64,000 nucleotides of DNA, from assembly GCA_964569245.1 (NCBI GenBank), contig CAZMTK010000002.1, positions 218,448 through 282,447 on the forward strand. Direction: 5' to 3'. The notes beneath the pieces were generated by a model, which saw only the letters and a list, made by a program, of their open reading frames with translations, searched no databases and was not told where the DNA came from. Every line of letters begins with the position of its first letter. Within the stretch, counting starts at the first letter, position 1. A program made the translations under genes and the position numbers. Shown piece by piece: positions 17,875-27,133 of this stretch. The DNA comes from JAAYTY01 sp964569245 (GTDB lineage Bacteria > Fermentibacterota > Fermentibacteria > Fermentibacterales > Fermentibacteraceae).

Positions 17875-18791
17875 CGTTGTAATCCTCCTGTTGGAAGGTT
17901 CCGGCCCTGTCGCGGGAGGGCCGACAGACTGCGCTTCGCGACTCGGCAAGTATATCAGTATCGCAAGCTCCGGGCCAGCGGGGTGCGGCCAGCCCGTAGA
18001 AACATCGGAATTACCTGTATCCTGCGGCGGTTCTTGCTTCAGCCTGCCCGGCAATCGGACACGCTTTCGACGGTCATTACGCAGATGGCGGTGAGCGGAA
18101 AGAACCAGTTCATCCAGTGGCGCCTTGCATTCCCCAGGGAATGACCGCCCCATCCTGCGCATCAAGGATGTCTCGCCGCTCGCATGAGCGGACAGAGACC
18201 GTATCCTCTCCGACAGCCTGAATGCTCGGCATTCTCTTGCTGTGCCTTCGGTTCCTCTTCGCAGGCCTAAGCGCTGCGGGGGAAGCGCTTGCTCGACTTG
18301 CAGACACCTCAGAATCGACGCCGGAAGCCGCGGAGGTGTATTCACCTCTGACCGCCCTTATCCGGGCTGATGACTTCTACAGCAAATCATCGGGAGCATT
18401 GAAGATGTCGATCGGACAAGGAACCGATGCTCGGCTCGAAGGTCATGTTCTTGACAGCCGGGCTCTATCCTGTCATCAGGGAGTTCCGGAGGAGCTGTGA
18501 TGTCTGCTGGTTCCATACATTGATGATGTCAACGGCGCTCACCTTCGGCGCGATATCCGCGCTCTTCGGCCTTTTGCACGACATCGTCACCAGAGACCGG
18601 CATCTCTTCCTTGTGGCTGTCGTCATACCCGGCGATATGGTTCCCACCCTGACAGCGGGGGCGGCCTTCATGCCTCGCCACCTGCATCACGAGAAGCGGA
18701 GGCATGCCGATGTGAAGGAGGCCGGCTGACTCGACGAAGACTTGCGGCCTGCCTAGTTTCATGCCTCAAGGCACAGGAATGGAGCCAACTC
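17875..18791. other. Intergenic region of about 917 bases without a supported gene
   Basis: Frames of 90-100 codons exist on the + strand (for example 18427-18729, with a hydrophobic stretch STALTFGAISALFGLL), but none has a convincing start, conserved motif or match that I can recognise. The first 30 bases upstream of 17874 hold that gene's Shine-Dalgarno. Possibly decayed coding sequence; no repeat or RNA gene seen. Confidence 0.4.
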
Positions 18792-19259
18792 ATGGGCATC
18801 AGACCGGACAAGCCCGAAGAATGGAGCCTCGAGAGGACGACAGACCTCGTCCTTGATTTCACCGGCACCCTCTCGAAGGACGGGTTTCTGCTCCCGGGTA
18901 TCGCCGAAAGACTCGTCCGGCTTTCGGAGCGGCTCAGGATATCCGTTCTCACTGCGGACACTTTCGGCACGGCTGGAACCCAGTTGAGAGGGCTGCCCGT
19001 CGAGCTGCGGATCGTCGCGAAAGGGTCGGAGAAGGCGGATTTCGTCCGTCGGGTCGGCGGCGAGCGTGTAGTAGCCATCGGCAACGGGCGCAACGATGTG
19101 CCAATGATGAGAGCCGCCGGCCTCGGCATCGCGGTGATAGGGCCGGAGGGAGCCGCTGTAGAGCTTCTTCATGTTGCCGATATGGTGGTTCGAGATGTCC
19201 ACGATGCTCTTGACCTGCTGGCCAGCCCGCTGCGCATCAAGGCGGCGCTGCGCGACTGA
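18792..19259 (+). CDS. HAD-family phosphatase of soluble P-type-ATPase-like type (COG4087-like)
   Basis: Small HAD-fold hydrolase of 155 residues. HAD motif I is degenerate DFTGTLSKDG at residues 22-31 (DxTGTL as in P-type ATPases rather than DxDGT), motif II is SVLTADTFG near 56, and motifs III/IV are KGSEKADFV and GNGRNDVPMM near 98. This matches the stand-alone soluble phosphatase domain related to P-type ATPases. Substrate unknown. It ends 23 bases before eno and reads in the same direction, so co-transcription with enolase is likely. The start ATG has only a weak ribosome-binding site. Confidence 0.8.
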   Translation: MGIRPDKPEEWSLERTTDLVLDFTGTLSKDGFLLPGIAERLVRLSERLRISVLTADTFGTAGTQLRGLPVELRIVAKGSEKADFVRRVGGERVVAIGNGRNDVPMMRAAGLGIAVIGPEGAAVELLHVADMVVRDVHDALDLLASPLRIKAALRD

Positions 19260-19282
19260 GCCCGGCTGAAGGGAATGGAACG

Positions 19283-20548
19283 ATGGATGCGAGAATCGAT
19301 TCTGTAAGGGCAATGGAGATCCTCGACTCGAGGGGGAACCCCACCGTCCGCGTGTTCTGCCGGCTCGACAACGGAATCGAGGCAGCCGCTTCCGTGCCTT
19401 CCGGCGCCTCGACGGGAGAGAACGAGGCTGTGGAACTTCGTGACGGCGACAAGAAGCGTTATGGCGGCAAGGGGGTCCTCAAGGCCGTTTGCGGAGTGAA
19501 CGAAACCATCGCGCCGGCGATTGTCGGAATGAAACCGCGCATGCAGGCCGATATCGACCACAGGATGATCGAGCTCGACGGGACTCCTAACAAGGGCAGG
19601 CTGGGAGCGAACGGAATACTTGGAGTCTCGATGGCCGTTGCGCGGGTGGCGGCCATTGAGGCCGGCCTTCCCCTCTACACATACCTGGGCGGTCCTGGAG
19701 CAGTCCGCCTGCCCGTTCCGATGATGAACATTCTGAACGGCGGCAAGCATGCCGACAACAGCGTGGATTTCCAGGAGTTCATGGTCATGCCGCTGGGGGC
19801 GCCAACATTCGCCGAAGCCTTGCGCTACGGAGCGGAGACCTTCCACGCCCTCAAGAAGATACTCTCGGACAGGGGCTACTCCACGAACGTGGGTGACGAG
19901 GGAGGCTTCGCTCCGAACCTGAAGAGCAACGACGAAGCCTGCGAAGTCATCGTCTCAGCCATTGAAGCGGCTGGATACCGGCCGGGCGCGGATGTTGCGA
20001 TCGCCCTCGATCCTGCTGCCAGCTCCTTCTTCGAGAACGGCTCGTACAACCTCTCGAAGTCCGGGCAGGGGTCGAAGACCAGCGCCGAGATGACCAGGCT
20101 CTACGAGGAGTGGATTGGGAGATACCCCATCGTATCCATCGAGGACGGACTGGCCGAGAACGACTGGGAGGGCTTCAAGGCTCATACCGCAGCCCTTGGA
20201 GGCAGGGTGCAGATCGTCGGCGACGACCTCTATGTCACGAACACGCGGTTCATCTCCAGGGGAATCGAGGAGGAGTCCACCAATGCCGTACTGATAAAGC
20301 TCAATCAGATCGGCACCGTGACGGAGACAATCGAGGCGATCGACCTCTGCAGGAAGGCAGGCTGGGGATACGTCATCTCCCACAGGAGCGGCGAAACCGA
20401 GGACTCCTTCATGGCCGACTTCGCCGTAGCCATGGGCGGGGGCCAGATCAAGACAGGTTCCGCCTGCCGCAGCGAACGCATGGCGAAGTACAACCGCCTG
20501 CTGGAGATAGAGGCGGAGCTGGGCTCTTCGGCACGATTCGGTAGATAG
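19283..20548 (+). CDS. eno: Enolase
   Basis: Glycolytic enzyme converting 2-phosphoglycerate to phosphoenolpyruvate; also a usual degradosome component. The 421-residue length is normal. Hallmarks: EILDSRGNPTVRV at residues 12-24, SVPSGASTGENEAVELRD near 38-55, NILNGGKHADNSVDFQEFM near 148, NVGDEGGFAPNL near 197, the magnesium ligands around IEDGLAENDW, the catalytic lysine in AVLIKLNQIGT, and SHRSGETEDSFMADFAV with GGQIKTGSACRSER. One small departure from the usual GQIKTGAPxRSxR is SAC in place of the APC found in most bacteria. Follows the HAD gene by 23 bases. Confidence 0.98.
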   Translation: MDARIDSVRAMEILDSRGNPTVRVFCRLDNGIEAAASVPSGASTGENEAVELRDGDKKRYGGKGVLKAVCGVNETIAPAIVGMKPRMQADIDHRMIELDGTPNKGRLGANGILGVSMAVARVAAIEAGLPLYTYLGGPGAVRLPVPMMNILNGGKHADNSVDFQEFMVMPLGAPTFAEALRYGAETFHALKKILSDRGYSTNVGDEGGFAPNLKSNDEACEVIVSAIEAAGYRPGADVAIALDPAASSFFENGSYNLSKSGQGSKTSAEMTRLYEEWIGRYPIVSIEDGLAENDWEGFKAHTAALGGRVQIVGDDLYVTNTRFISRGIEEESTNAVLIKLNQIGTVTETIEAIDLCRKAGWGYVISHRSGETEDSFMADFAVAMGGGQIKTGSACRSERMAKYNRLLEIEAELGSSARFGR

Positions 20549-20958
20549 CCAGGCGGTTACAAGGGAGACTCACAAGGGCAGCCTGCCTGTGAAAGGTCAG
20601 TCGTCTTGGTATAGATCTTAGTACCATATTGCGGCGCAATAAGATATGCTTTTCGCGGGCCAGGTCATCTGTGGTTGGAACACCCTGATCGCCCAGCCCG
20701 TGGATATTCCTGCCTCCCGTTGTTTCCGGGGGCCAGAAACAACTGCCGGCCGTGGTCACTTCTCTCGAGGCGAGAAGTGACCGGGGGGGAGCAGAATCTC
20801 GTGAGATGCTACACGGCAGTGATTCCAGCCGATGAAGCCGGGGATCCTCTCACGGTCGAGTCTCAGGCAGCCATGCAGGAATGGAGCACCGGAGCAAAGG
20901 GCAGGCATTGACTCCACGTACGGCATTGCGTACGATAGTGCTGACGGGAGGGAGGACC
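20549..20958 (+). repeat. Hairpin-bearing repeat, copy A (upstream of toxin-antitoxin pair)
   Basis: Non-coding 410 bases. Perfect hairpins: GTTGTTTC (20719-20726) / GAAACAAC (20736-20743); GGTCACTTCTC (20754-20764) / GAGAAGTGACC (20772-20782); ATCTC (20796-20800) / GAGAT (20803-20807). Linker blocks recur in copy B at 21523 onward: GCGGGCC...GAACACCCT, GGAGCAGA.TCTCGT.AGATG and GCCATGCAGGAATGGA. The block CATATTGCGG...GATATGCTTT (20623-20652) also recurs at 27110-27135, before the tRNA-Glu repeats. The last bases hold the SD (GGAGGAC) of the antitoxin gene. Confidence 0.6.
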
Positions 20959-21201
20959 ATGTCAGCGCTCAGTGCCACAGATGCCAGAGCCCGGCTGTAC
21001 CGCCTCATAGACGAGGCGGCCGAGACTCATGAACCGATCCTGATCACAGGGAAGAGAAGCAACGCCGTACTCCTGTCCGAGGAGGACTGGCGATCGATCC
21101 AGGAGACCCTGTTCCTGCTCTCGGTCCCCGGCATGCGCGAGAGCATCGTCGAGGGCATGAACACGCCGGTCGAGAAGTGCAGCGAAAAGCCCGGCTGGTG
21201 A
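20959..21201 (+). CDS. Antitoxin, Phd/YefM family
   Basis: Antitoxin of 80 residues that should bind DNA with its N-terminus and neutralise the toxin with its C-terminus, autoregulating the operon. The YefM-type N-terminal domain is clear: MSALSATDARARLYRLIDEA, then EPILITGKRSNAVLLSEEDW (residues 28-47), then LFLLSVPGMRESIVEGMN leading into the toxin-binding tail. ATG 20959 follows GGAGG. The stop overlaps the toxin GTG by 4 bases. The pair lies alone between two related hairpin repeats (20549-20958 and 21462-21710), as if it had moved as a unit. Confidence 0.88.
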   Translation: MSALSATDARARLYRLIDEAAETHEPILITGKRSNAVLLSEEDWRSIQETLFLLSVPGMRESIVEGMNTPVEKCSEKPGW

Positions 21202-21461
21202 CCTGGCGCCTGGTCTACACCGGGCAGGCCCGGAAGGATGCGAAGAAGATCCAGGCAGCCGGGCTACGTGAGAAGGCGGAAGCTCTCCTCGACCTGATCG
21301 CGAAAGATCCTTACGCTGCCCCGCCTCCGTTCGAACGGCTTCTCGGTGACCTGAAGGGCGCGATATCCCGCAGGATCAACATCCAGCACCGGCTGGTCTA
21401 CCAGGTACTCGATGAAGTGAAGACCATCAAGGTCCTCCGGATGTGGACGCACTACGAGTAG
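21198..21461 (+). CDS. Toxin, YoeB/Txe family endoribonuclease
   Basis: Predicted ribosome-dependent mRNA interferase of 87 residues, RelE superfamily, YoeB branch. Family marks: VTWRLVYTGQARKDAKKIQA at the N-terminus, LLDLIAKDPYAAPPPFERL in the middle, ISRRINIQHRLVYQV near residue 60 and a C-terminal LRMWTHYE. YoeB uses a Glu, an Arg and C-terminal His/Tyr; the HRLVY arginine and THYE are present here. The GTG start overlaps the antitoxin stop (GTGA), the usual coupling in this family. It should be active only when the antitoxin is degraded. Confidence 0.88.
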   Translation: MTWRLVYTGQARKDAKKIQAAGLREKAEALLDLIAKDPYAAPPPFERLLGDLKGAISRRINIQHRLVYQVLDEVKTIKVLRMWTHYE

Positions 21462-21710
21462 ATCGGCCCGTCTCTCCAGACAGACTCCAGGTTGCCTGCA
21501 TTCCGGTGAAGATCCGAATTGGCGGGCCATTTGCTTTGTGGATTGAACACCCTCATGGCCCAGCTCGTGAAGATCGCGAGCTGGAGCAGAGTCTCGTAAG
21601 ATGGCTTCCTGTTTGCCGTTCCCCGACGTTGGGTCGATAACCTTCTCCCGGTCGAAGACTAGGTGCCATGCAGGAATGGAACTGGTGTTTTCGACCGGAC
21701 AGGTCTTCAG
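21462..21710 (+). repeat. Hairpin-bearing repeat, copy B (downstream of toxin-antitoxin pair)
   Basis: Non-coding 249 bases that share linker blocks with copy A at 20549-20958 in the same order and direction, but with a different hairpin between them: CCAGCTCG (21560-21567) / CGAGCTGG (21577-21584), loop of 9. The shared right block is GGAGCAGA.TCTCGT.AGATG and then GCCATGCAGGAATGGA. The stem sequence is unrelated to the stems of copy A although its position corresponds. Confidence 0.6.
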
Positions 21711-23147
21711 CTAGAGCCTGACCACCATGATTGTGGTAGCCTGCCCGTTGACAGCCCCCTGGATAAGATAGGTCCCTGTGGGGACTTGAGTCCCCGAGCC
21801 ATCATTTCCGTCCCAGGTGAATGACGAGCCTTCGCGGTCGGAGAGACTCCGAATGAGACGCCCAGTGATGTCGTAGACCATGAGCTGCCCGGGAAGGGGT
21901 GAGCCTTCACAGGTGATTATAACGGATGAGAAGAATGGGTTGCACGAGGCAGTCATCTCCAGTCCAGGAACCGCAGGCCCCGCCTCTCCCTCCCCCACGC
22001 CAAGCCAGTTGTGGTCGAACCAGCCGAGGCGGATCCACCCCTTCTGGATTCCAGGATCGATCTCTGTCCAGTTCGCGAAGATGTCACCGGCATCGTTCGA
22101 GCACGCCCTGAAGTAGTACAGGTCCTCCGGTGTCTCGTCCGTGTAGTCATATGCTATGTACGGTGCCTCGATGTAGTCTCCGTTCAGGTCCAGAACGCAG
22201 AATTTCACGTATTTGTTGAAGCCGTCCGGCGGAGCACCCTCTATCCACATCGCATACAGAGAGGTCCCCCCACAAGCTTTAAGGAGTGTCGGCCAGTTCG
22301 TGCTCCCGACGGAAGGCTCCGTATAGATGATTTGCCCATCTATCAGAAGGGAGCCGGTGTCACGGTCGACTCTGAAGAACTTCAGATACTCACCCACGCT
22401 CGAGATCTGCTCCTTGTAGAGAATGCAGGCGTTTCCATCGCTGTCTGTCGTCATGCTCCAACGATGGCCTGCTTCAGCTGCGGGGTCGGCGAACTCGAAT
22501 GGTGCGATGATCATGTTGCCGTCGAGGTCGTATTCGAGATACCTGGGGAGCTGCGTACTCCCACCAGCGAAGCCGAGAACCAGCATGTGCACGCGATCGC
22601 CGTCGACGAGAACAAGCGAGTTCTCCGCGCTCTCCGGGATCGTGTCCCTGAAGACCTCCGGACCTCCCGGATAGAACACGGAGTAGTAGATGCCCCCATG
22701 GGCGTCCCAGGTAAGATGTATCCTACCGAGGCTGTCGCTCGACGCAGAGATCTCGGGCCAGACACAGCCCAGATAGCTAAACTGGGTCGGAGGGAGGGTA
22801 AGGTTGCCCTCCTGATCCGTCATCGCATACCAGATGTGATCGTCCAATTCGCGCCAGAAGTAGGCTATCTGGTCACCTACTGCCGCCATTGAAGGATAAC
22901 CTGACCAGACCTCGCGTGAAACCAGCGTGTCAGGAAGGACGAACGAGCCATCGACGAGCACGATATTGCGTGCAATCCTGGGAAGCGTCTCGAGATCCCA
23001 GCCCTGGTGCACGAACTCCCCCTCAGAGATCACGAGATCCTTTCTCTGATAGTCGTCGCCAGGAGTCTGGATGCTGATCACCGGGTCGCTCCAGCCCGGG
23101 GCGTGGGTCACAGCGACCAGACAGGCTGCGAGAAACGCTGATATCAC
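21711..23147 (-). CDS. Secreted protein with C-terminal sorting-type domain
   Basis: Exported protein of 478 residues. Short signal peptide MISAFLAACLVAVTHA. The central 360 residues are beta-rich with repeated short motifs (YFWRELDDHIWYAMTDQEGN, RIHLTWDAHGGIYYSVF, GDIFANWTEIDPG), resembling a six-bladed BNR/sialidase-like propeller without clear Asp-boxes. The last 85 residues (CNPFFSSVIITCEGSPLPG, VYDITGRLIRSL, WDGNDGSGTQVPTGTYLI, MVVRL) are a sorting-type Ig domain. The start overlaps the stop of the upstream C25 protease gene by 4 bases (ATGA), so the two are co-translated and may act together at the cell surface. Confidence 0.75.
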   Translation of the reverse strand: MISAFLAACLVAVTHAPGWSDPVISIQTPGDDYQRKDLVISEGEFVHQGWDLETLPRIARNIVLVDGSFVLPDTLVSREVWSGYPSMAAVGDQIAYFWRELDDHIWYAMTDQEGNLTLPPTQFSYLGCVWPEISASSDSLGRIHLTWDAHGGIYYSVFYPGGPEVFRDTIPESAENSLVLVDGDRVHMLVLGFAGGSTQLPRYLEYDLDGNMIIAPFEFADPAAEAGHRWSMTTDSDGNACILYKEQISSVGEYLKFFRVDRDTGSLLIDGQIIYTEPSVGSTNWPTLLKACGGTSLYAMWIEGAPPDGFNKYVKFCVLDLNGDYIEAPYIAYDYTDETPEDLYYFRACSNDAGDIFANWTEIDPGIQKGWIRLGWFDHNWLGVGEGEAGPAVPGLEMTASCNPFFSSVIITCEGSPLPGQLMVYDITGRLIRSLSDREGSSFTWDGNDGSGTQVPTGTYLIQGAVNGQATTIMVVRL

Positions 23148-26100
23148 TCGAGCACCCCTGTTCTCGCGGCGTCATGCTGACACTGCAGCCAAGGAGAATA
23201 TCCCTCGTCGCACTCACCAAGCTCCCAGACATGCAGGTAGTTGTCGACCGTTCCGAAGACGACCTCGACCTTCTCGTCGTTGTCGATGTCCGCAATTGCG
23301 AATCCACCGTAGATGTCAGATGGAAGAGTGTAGGGAAAGCCAAGGCTGGTCAGACCTTCCCCACCACTATTAAGAGCACGCACAAGACCAGACCTGCTCG
23401 CGAATATGATATCGGAATACCCTTCTGCATCGAGATTGCCCAGCGCTGCAAACGGCGGCCTTTCGCTTGAAACTTCGATCAGACTGAACGAGTGCTTGTC
23501 TCCATCCGGCTCCCACGAAAAAGCTCGGTTTGCGGATGGAGTGGTGACACGATCCGTACCGGCCTGAAGCGCATCCCAGTCCACGATCATGCATGACAGC
23601 ACCCAATCGCTCGTCGTGTCGCTCGACGCACAGTTGATCGGCGTGTTCTGCAGGCTGTCCGCATCCAGGATGTATGCCGGATAGAAGTTCGAAGCGGCCA
23701 TGCCCCGTGGGAGGGCTATCCTAAGACTCGAGCCGGCAAGCGACCCAACCGCAGGGATCGCCCTGTAGAACTCCCCGGTGAAAGTCCTGCTCGCATAGAT
23801 GCTGCCAGTGGAATAGCTGTAGAGGTGGAGCCGGCTTTCCTTGTTGGCGCCCAGGATCTCGTGCCGGCTGCAGGTTATGATCAGCTCGGCAGGATACTGC
23901 CCGTTCAGGTCGCGGGCGCATACCCACGACTGGAGGTTGATAGAGCCCTGCGTGACAGCTCCTGGCACGTACTCCCGGTCAAGGGCTGCGAGGCTGTCGC
24001 CCTGCACCCGGAGCACGTATAGCGTGTCCCTGAGAACGTAGGCGATCTCGTCTCGCCGGTACATTTGCCCCTGCTCGCTGAAGAGATCGGTCAGCACTGC
24101 GGTCCTGGGATGACCTCCCCATGGAAGCGAAGCACCGCATCCGTGTGCCCTCGAATACAGCAGGTCCCCGTCACTCCCATCCAGGATCAGGAGTTCGTCC
24201 GGGGTGAAGATGACGACCTCGGGGATTTCGTCTCCGCAGACACTGCCAAGCACAGGGACGCAATAATCCTCGGTCCAGCCGATGCATCCAACAGACAGCT
24301 CATAAGGCCCCGCCACCCACCTGATCTCACCCTCTGGCTCCGCACAGACCAGCCAGTGCTGTCCGACCTGGACGACTATCTCGAGCTCGCCGTCACCATC
24401 GACATCACCCAGCGCCGGAGGAGAAGCTACAGACCCGGGCACTCGGATCGGCCAGCCGTCTTCGTTGGGATAGCCGTCGATGATCTCGATTTCAGCAGTC
24501 GCATCATTGTTCGCGGTCCAGCTGTCAGGACAGCGTCCCTGGGGGTCTGCCGTCACGTGCAGGGTCAGAGTTGCCGGGAAGCTCACGCTCCCTGCTCTCC
24601 AGCCGAAAGACAGTGTGGCTTCCTCGCCTGGCTCGAGGCCGTTGCATGTCCTGGTCAGCGTGGTGTCGTACTGCCCGCACTCGACCTCCATCGTCGCCGA
24701 AAAGCTCCCCGACTCCTCCGCCCCGGCATTGCGAACGATCGAGTGGAGCATGGTAACCTGCAAGGATGATTCGATCGGGACAGTCGGGTATCTACTGATC
24801 TCGATGTCTTCGGGCGAGACTATCAGGTCGCACCGGTTCCTGAACTTCACCCGGTCACCCATGTCGACCGCATGATCGCCAAGGAGGTTTCCACCTGCCA
24901 GATCGTCCCCCCAGCCCGAGGATCCCCAGAGAGATGAGGACATATCCATCCTCGCGCTGGCTACAGCGTCTCCAGTGCGAGTGACGCCCCTGTGGAACAC
25001 CATTTCAGAAGTCCTCACGGCTAGAGCGAGGAACTGCACTCCTGCAGCCCAGCTATGCCCATAAACCCCGATGGCTCCCCCATCAGTGTTCAGCAGGAGA
25101 GCCTCACCGAAGCACTGGACACCGAAGTCATAGTCGTTCCCGTCAGGATCGAAGTACATCCAGGACGGGTAGCAGCGATTATACTGGAGGCTGTCGGTCC
25201 AGTTGAATGTGCCCTGCGAGCAACTCGCCAGCAGGACAAAGGGCCACCCATGGCTCTCGTTGCCATCACAGAGGGCCCAGGCGTCAGTCGTGTCGAATGT
25301 CGAGTCAGGCATGCCTCCGGCTCCGTCCATGGCGCACTCGAAGAAGTGCACCGCACCATGATTTTTATACAGCAGAACCTGAGAGCCATTCTCCATGAAG
25401 GACTCGCAATCATCGCACCACTGACCGCTGGACATCGTGCTACCGTCGCTGCTGGTGGAAGGATCCCCGTCCCCACAGGCCGCGAGATCAAGCGTGTATC
25501 CCAGCCAGGCCGACACTTCCTCGCCCCAGGCCTCAGTCGGTTCCGATACAGGATCGAAGCCATCGAGCACGCACAAGTTCCTTCGCCATGCAAGGCTGGA
25601 GGGTGGCGGCCAGGATATCACTTCGCTTTCGAACTCCATGATGAGGTCAACCACATCCTTCAGCTGAGAGGTCGTTCTTGCTGGAATACGCCCGATGATC
25701 ATGTCCGGGAATACGCCGTACTGCTCCGGGGGATCTCCGAACCCGGCATACCAGCCGTCGGAACCTTGCTCCGGCCACGTACCGACCAGCCTTACTTTCG
25801 TTGGAAGAAACCAGTCCTCTCCTGCATACGAGGAATCTTCATGGTCGCCGGTCAACAGCAGGTAGGACGGCCGCTTCGTCTCTGCCGATCCCCAGTCCCA
25901 CATGGCCTCAGTGAAGTCGCGAATGATATCGGGCGTGATAGCCTGCTCGTTCCCCCCGAACTGACTCAGCACACTGTCCGTCCGTGCAATCGCCACATCA
26001 AACCCATCCAGGTCGGCCCTGTGGTGCGCAAGTGTATCCACCCACCAGCCATCGAGACCGGATGCAACCAGGATAACGTAGTCCGGCACGAAGCCCGGCC

Positions 26101-26845
26101 CAGACTCAAGGTCTCCGGGACGGGAGACCCTCCCCGGGACGGGCGCCCACGGAGGAGGCTCCGGGCTATACCCAAGCAGTCTGTCCCCGATCAGCCCCTC
26201 GTAGCATCCCAGGTCGCAGGTCGGCCAGGAGGAAGTGGTGTCGTAGCTCAGCGCGATCTCGATATCACTCCAGACTCGGAGGCTGTCCTCTGAGGCTAGA
26301 TACTGCACGGGATGGACGTCGATGATGCCGACACGCAGATCCCTCAGCCGAAACTCCCCGACAAGCCTCACGAGGGTGTCGGGATACCATTCCTCCGAGG
26401 CGTATGCGGAAGAATCCTGCCGGAAGTACTCACCGATCCAACTCGCTCCCGTGCTGTCCGTAACGAGGCTGTCCAATGGCGCAGGATACACTGGGATGCA
26501 CTCGATGCCCTCGCAGCATGCGGCCGAGTACTCGAGTGCGATGTCCGTATCATCGGGGAGCCACACCATTCGCCTTACGATGGGCAGTTCGGGCCAGCCG
26601 ACTTTGTCCGAGGGCACTGTACCGGGGGAAGGAAGACGCAGATACGCCTGCGAGTCCACCGTCACGGTCTCCGCGAGGAGCCCGCGCAGCTCAACGTCGA
26701 AGGTCAGGAAGCTGTCCCAGGTGCCGTTGAACTGCACAAGGGGCGAGCTATTCTCCGAAGCGCCGGCGTTGAACTGGAGCCAGGAGGACTGAGCAAAGGA
26801 CATCGAGGCGAGAAGGATTGAGGGAAGAAGGAAGCGAACGAGCAT
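23144..26845 (-). CDS. Large secreted C25 (gingipain-type) protease with FG-GAP/propeller region
   Basis: Exported protein of 1233 residues. ATG 26845 follows a GGGGGAGGGGG stretch and begins the signal peptide MLVRFLLPSILLASMSFAQS. Layout: propeptide-like beta domain (to about 280), C25 catalytic domain (VPDYVILVASGLDGWWVD, PDMIIGRIPARTTSQL) with catalytic His496 in LLYKNHGAVHFF and Cys542 in LLASCSQGTFNW, an Ig-like CARDB-type domain (LHSIVRNAGAEESGSFSAT), then a C-terminal propeller with FG-GAP motifs (PPALGDVDGDGELEIVVQVG). It ends without a sorting domain. A sigma70-like promoter lies just upstream. It is first in an operon with the sorting-domain protein. Confidence 0.88.
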   Translation of the reverse strand: MLVRFLLPSILLASMSFAQSSWLQFNAGASENSSPLVQFNGTWDSFLTFDVELRGLLAETVTVDSQAYLRLPSPGTVPSDKVGWPELPIVRRMVWLPDDTDIALEYSAACCEGIECIPVYPAPLDSLVTDSTGASWIGEYFRQDSSAYASEEWYPDTLVRLVGEFRLRDLRVGIIDVHPVQYLASEDSLRVWSDIEIALSYDTTSSWPTCDLGCYEGLIGDRLLGYSPEPPPWAPVPGRVSRPGDLESGPGFVPDYVILVASGLDGWWVDTLAHHRADLDGFDVAIARTDSVLSQFGGNEQAITPDIIRDFTEAMWDWGSAETKRPSYLLLTGDHEDSSYAGEDWFLPTKVRLVGTWPEQGSDGWYAGFGDPPEQYGVFPDMIIGRIPARTTSQLKDVVDLIMEFESEVISWPPPSSLAWRRNLCVLDGFDPVSEPTEAWGEEVSAWLGYTLDLAACGDGDPSTSSDGSTMSSGQWCDDCESFMENGSQVLLYKNHGAVHFFECAMDGAGGMPDSTFDTTDAWALCDGNESHGWPFVLLASCSQGTFNWTDSLQYNRCYPSWMYFDPDGNDYDFGVQCFGEALLLNTDGGAIGVYGHSWAAGVQFLALAVRTSEMVFHRGVTRTGDAVASARMDMSSSLWGSSGWGDDLAGGNLLGDHAVDMGDRVKFRNRCDLIVSPEDIEISRYPTVPIESSLQVTMLHSIVRNAGAEESGSFSATMEVECGQYDTTLTRTCNGLEPGEEATLSFGWRAGSVSFPATLTLHVTADPQGRCPDSWTANNDATAEIEIIDGYPNEDGWPIRVPGSVASPPALGDVDGDGELEIVVQVGQHWLVCAEPEGEIRWVAGPYELSVGCIGWTEDYCVPVLGSVCGDEIPEVVIFTPDELLILDGSDGDLLYSRAHGCGASLPWGGHPRTAVLTDLFSEQGQMYRRDEIAYVLRDTLYVLRVQGDSLAALDREYVPGAVTQGSINLQSWVCARDLNGQYPAELIITCSRHEILGANKESRLHLYSYSTGSIYASRTFTGEFYRAIPAVGSLAGSSLRIALPRGMAASNFYPAYILDADSLQNTPINCASSDTTSDWVLSCMIVDWDALQAGTDRVTTPSANRAFSWEPDGDKHSFSLIEVSSERPPFAALGNLDAEGYSDIIFASRSGLVRALNSGGEGLTSLGFPYTLPSDIYGGFAIADIDNDEKVEVVFGTVDNYLHVWELGECDEGYSPWLQCQHDAARTGVLE

Positions 26846-26879
26846 CTTACCCCCTCCCCCCTTGTTCGTATGTAGCTGT

Positions 26880-26907
26880 ATTGTAGCGAAATCCGCCGGG
26901 AAAGCAA
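26880..26907 (-). promoter_or_regulatory. Predicted sigma70-type promoter of the large C25 operon
   Basis: On the minus strand TTGCTT (26907-26902), a 16-base spacer, then TACAAT (26885-26880), about 35 bases before the ATG at 26845. Read by eye; not tested. Confidence 0.45.
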
Positions 26908-27055
26908 GCGTCGAAGAGTAACACGGGCGCAGGCACGTATGATGCCTGCAGGAGATCACGAGATCCAGATCTTGCTGCAAGAGGCTTCCCCAGTTGCCCG
27001 ACCGGTCATTGTCTGCCGAGCTATTCCGGTGGTCCTCAGGTAGAGCGGCCGCGAA

Positions 27056-27081
27056 GCTACTTCCCGATTCGAGGAAGTAGC
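27056..27081 (+). repeat. Perfect 9-bp hairpin of the variable-stem family
   Basis: GCTACTTCC (27056-27064), loop CGATTCGA, GGAAGTAGC (27073-27081). It lies in the 700-base non-coding stretch 26846-27545, just before the 128-bp tandem repeats, and is followed by the block CATATTGCGG...GATATGCTTT shared with 20623-20652. Confidence 0.6.
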
Positions 27082-27133
27082 CGGTCAGCTTGGCCTAGTT
27101 AGTTTAACATATTGCGGTATAACCAGATATGCT

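Noticed and set aside
20549..21710. Integron attC sites around the toxin-antitoxin pair
   Set aside because: Order and structure are suggestive, but no clear RYYYAAC/GTTRRRY core pair could be fixed on both sides and no integrase is in the window, so I did not annotate an integron.
25055..26293. Plus-strand frame of 412 codons
   Set aside because: Antisense to the large C25 protease with its catalytic residues; no motifs.
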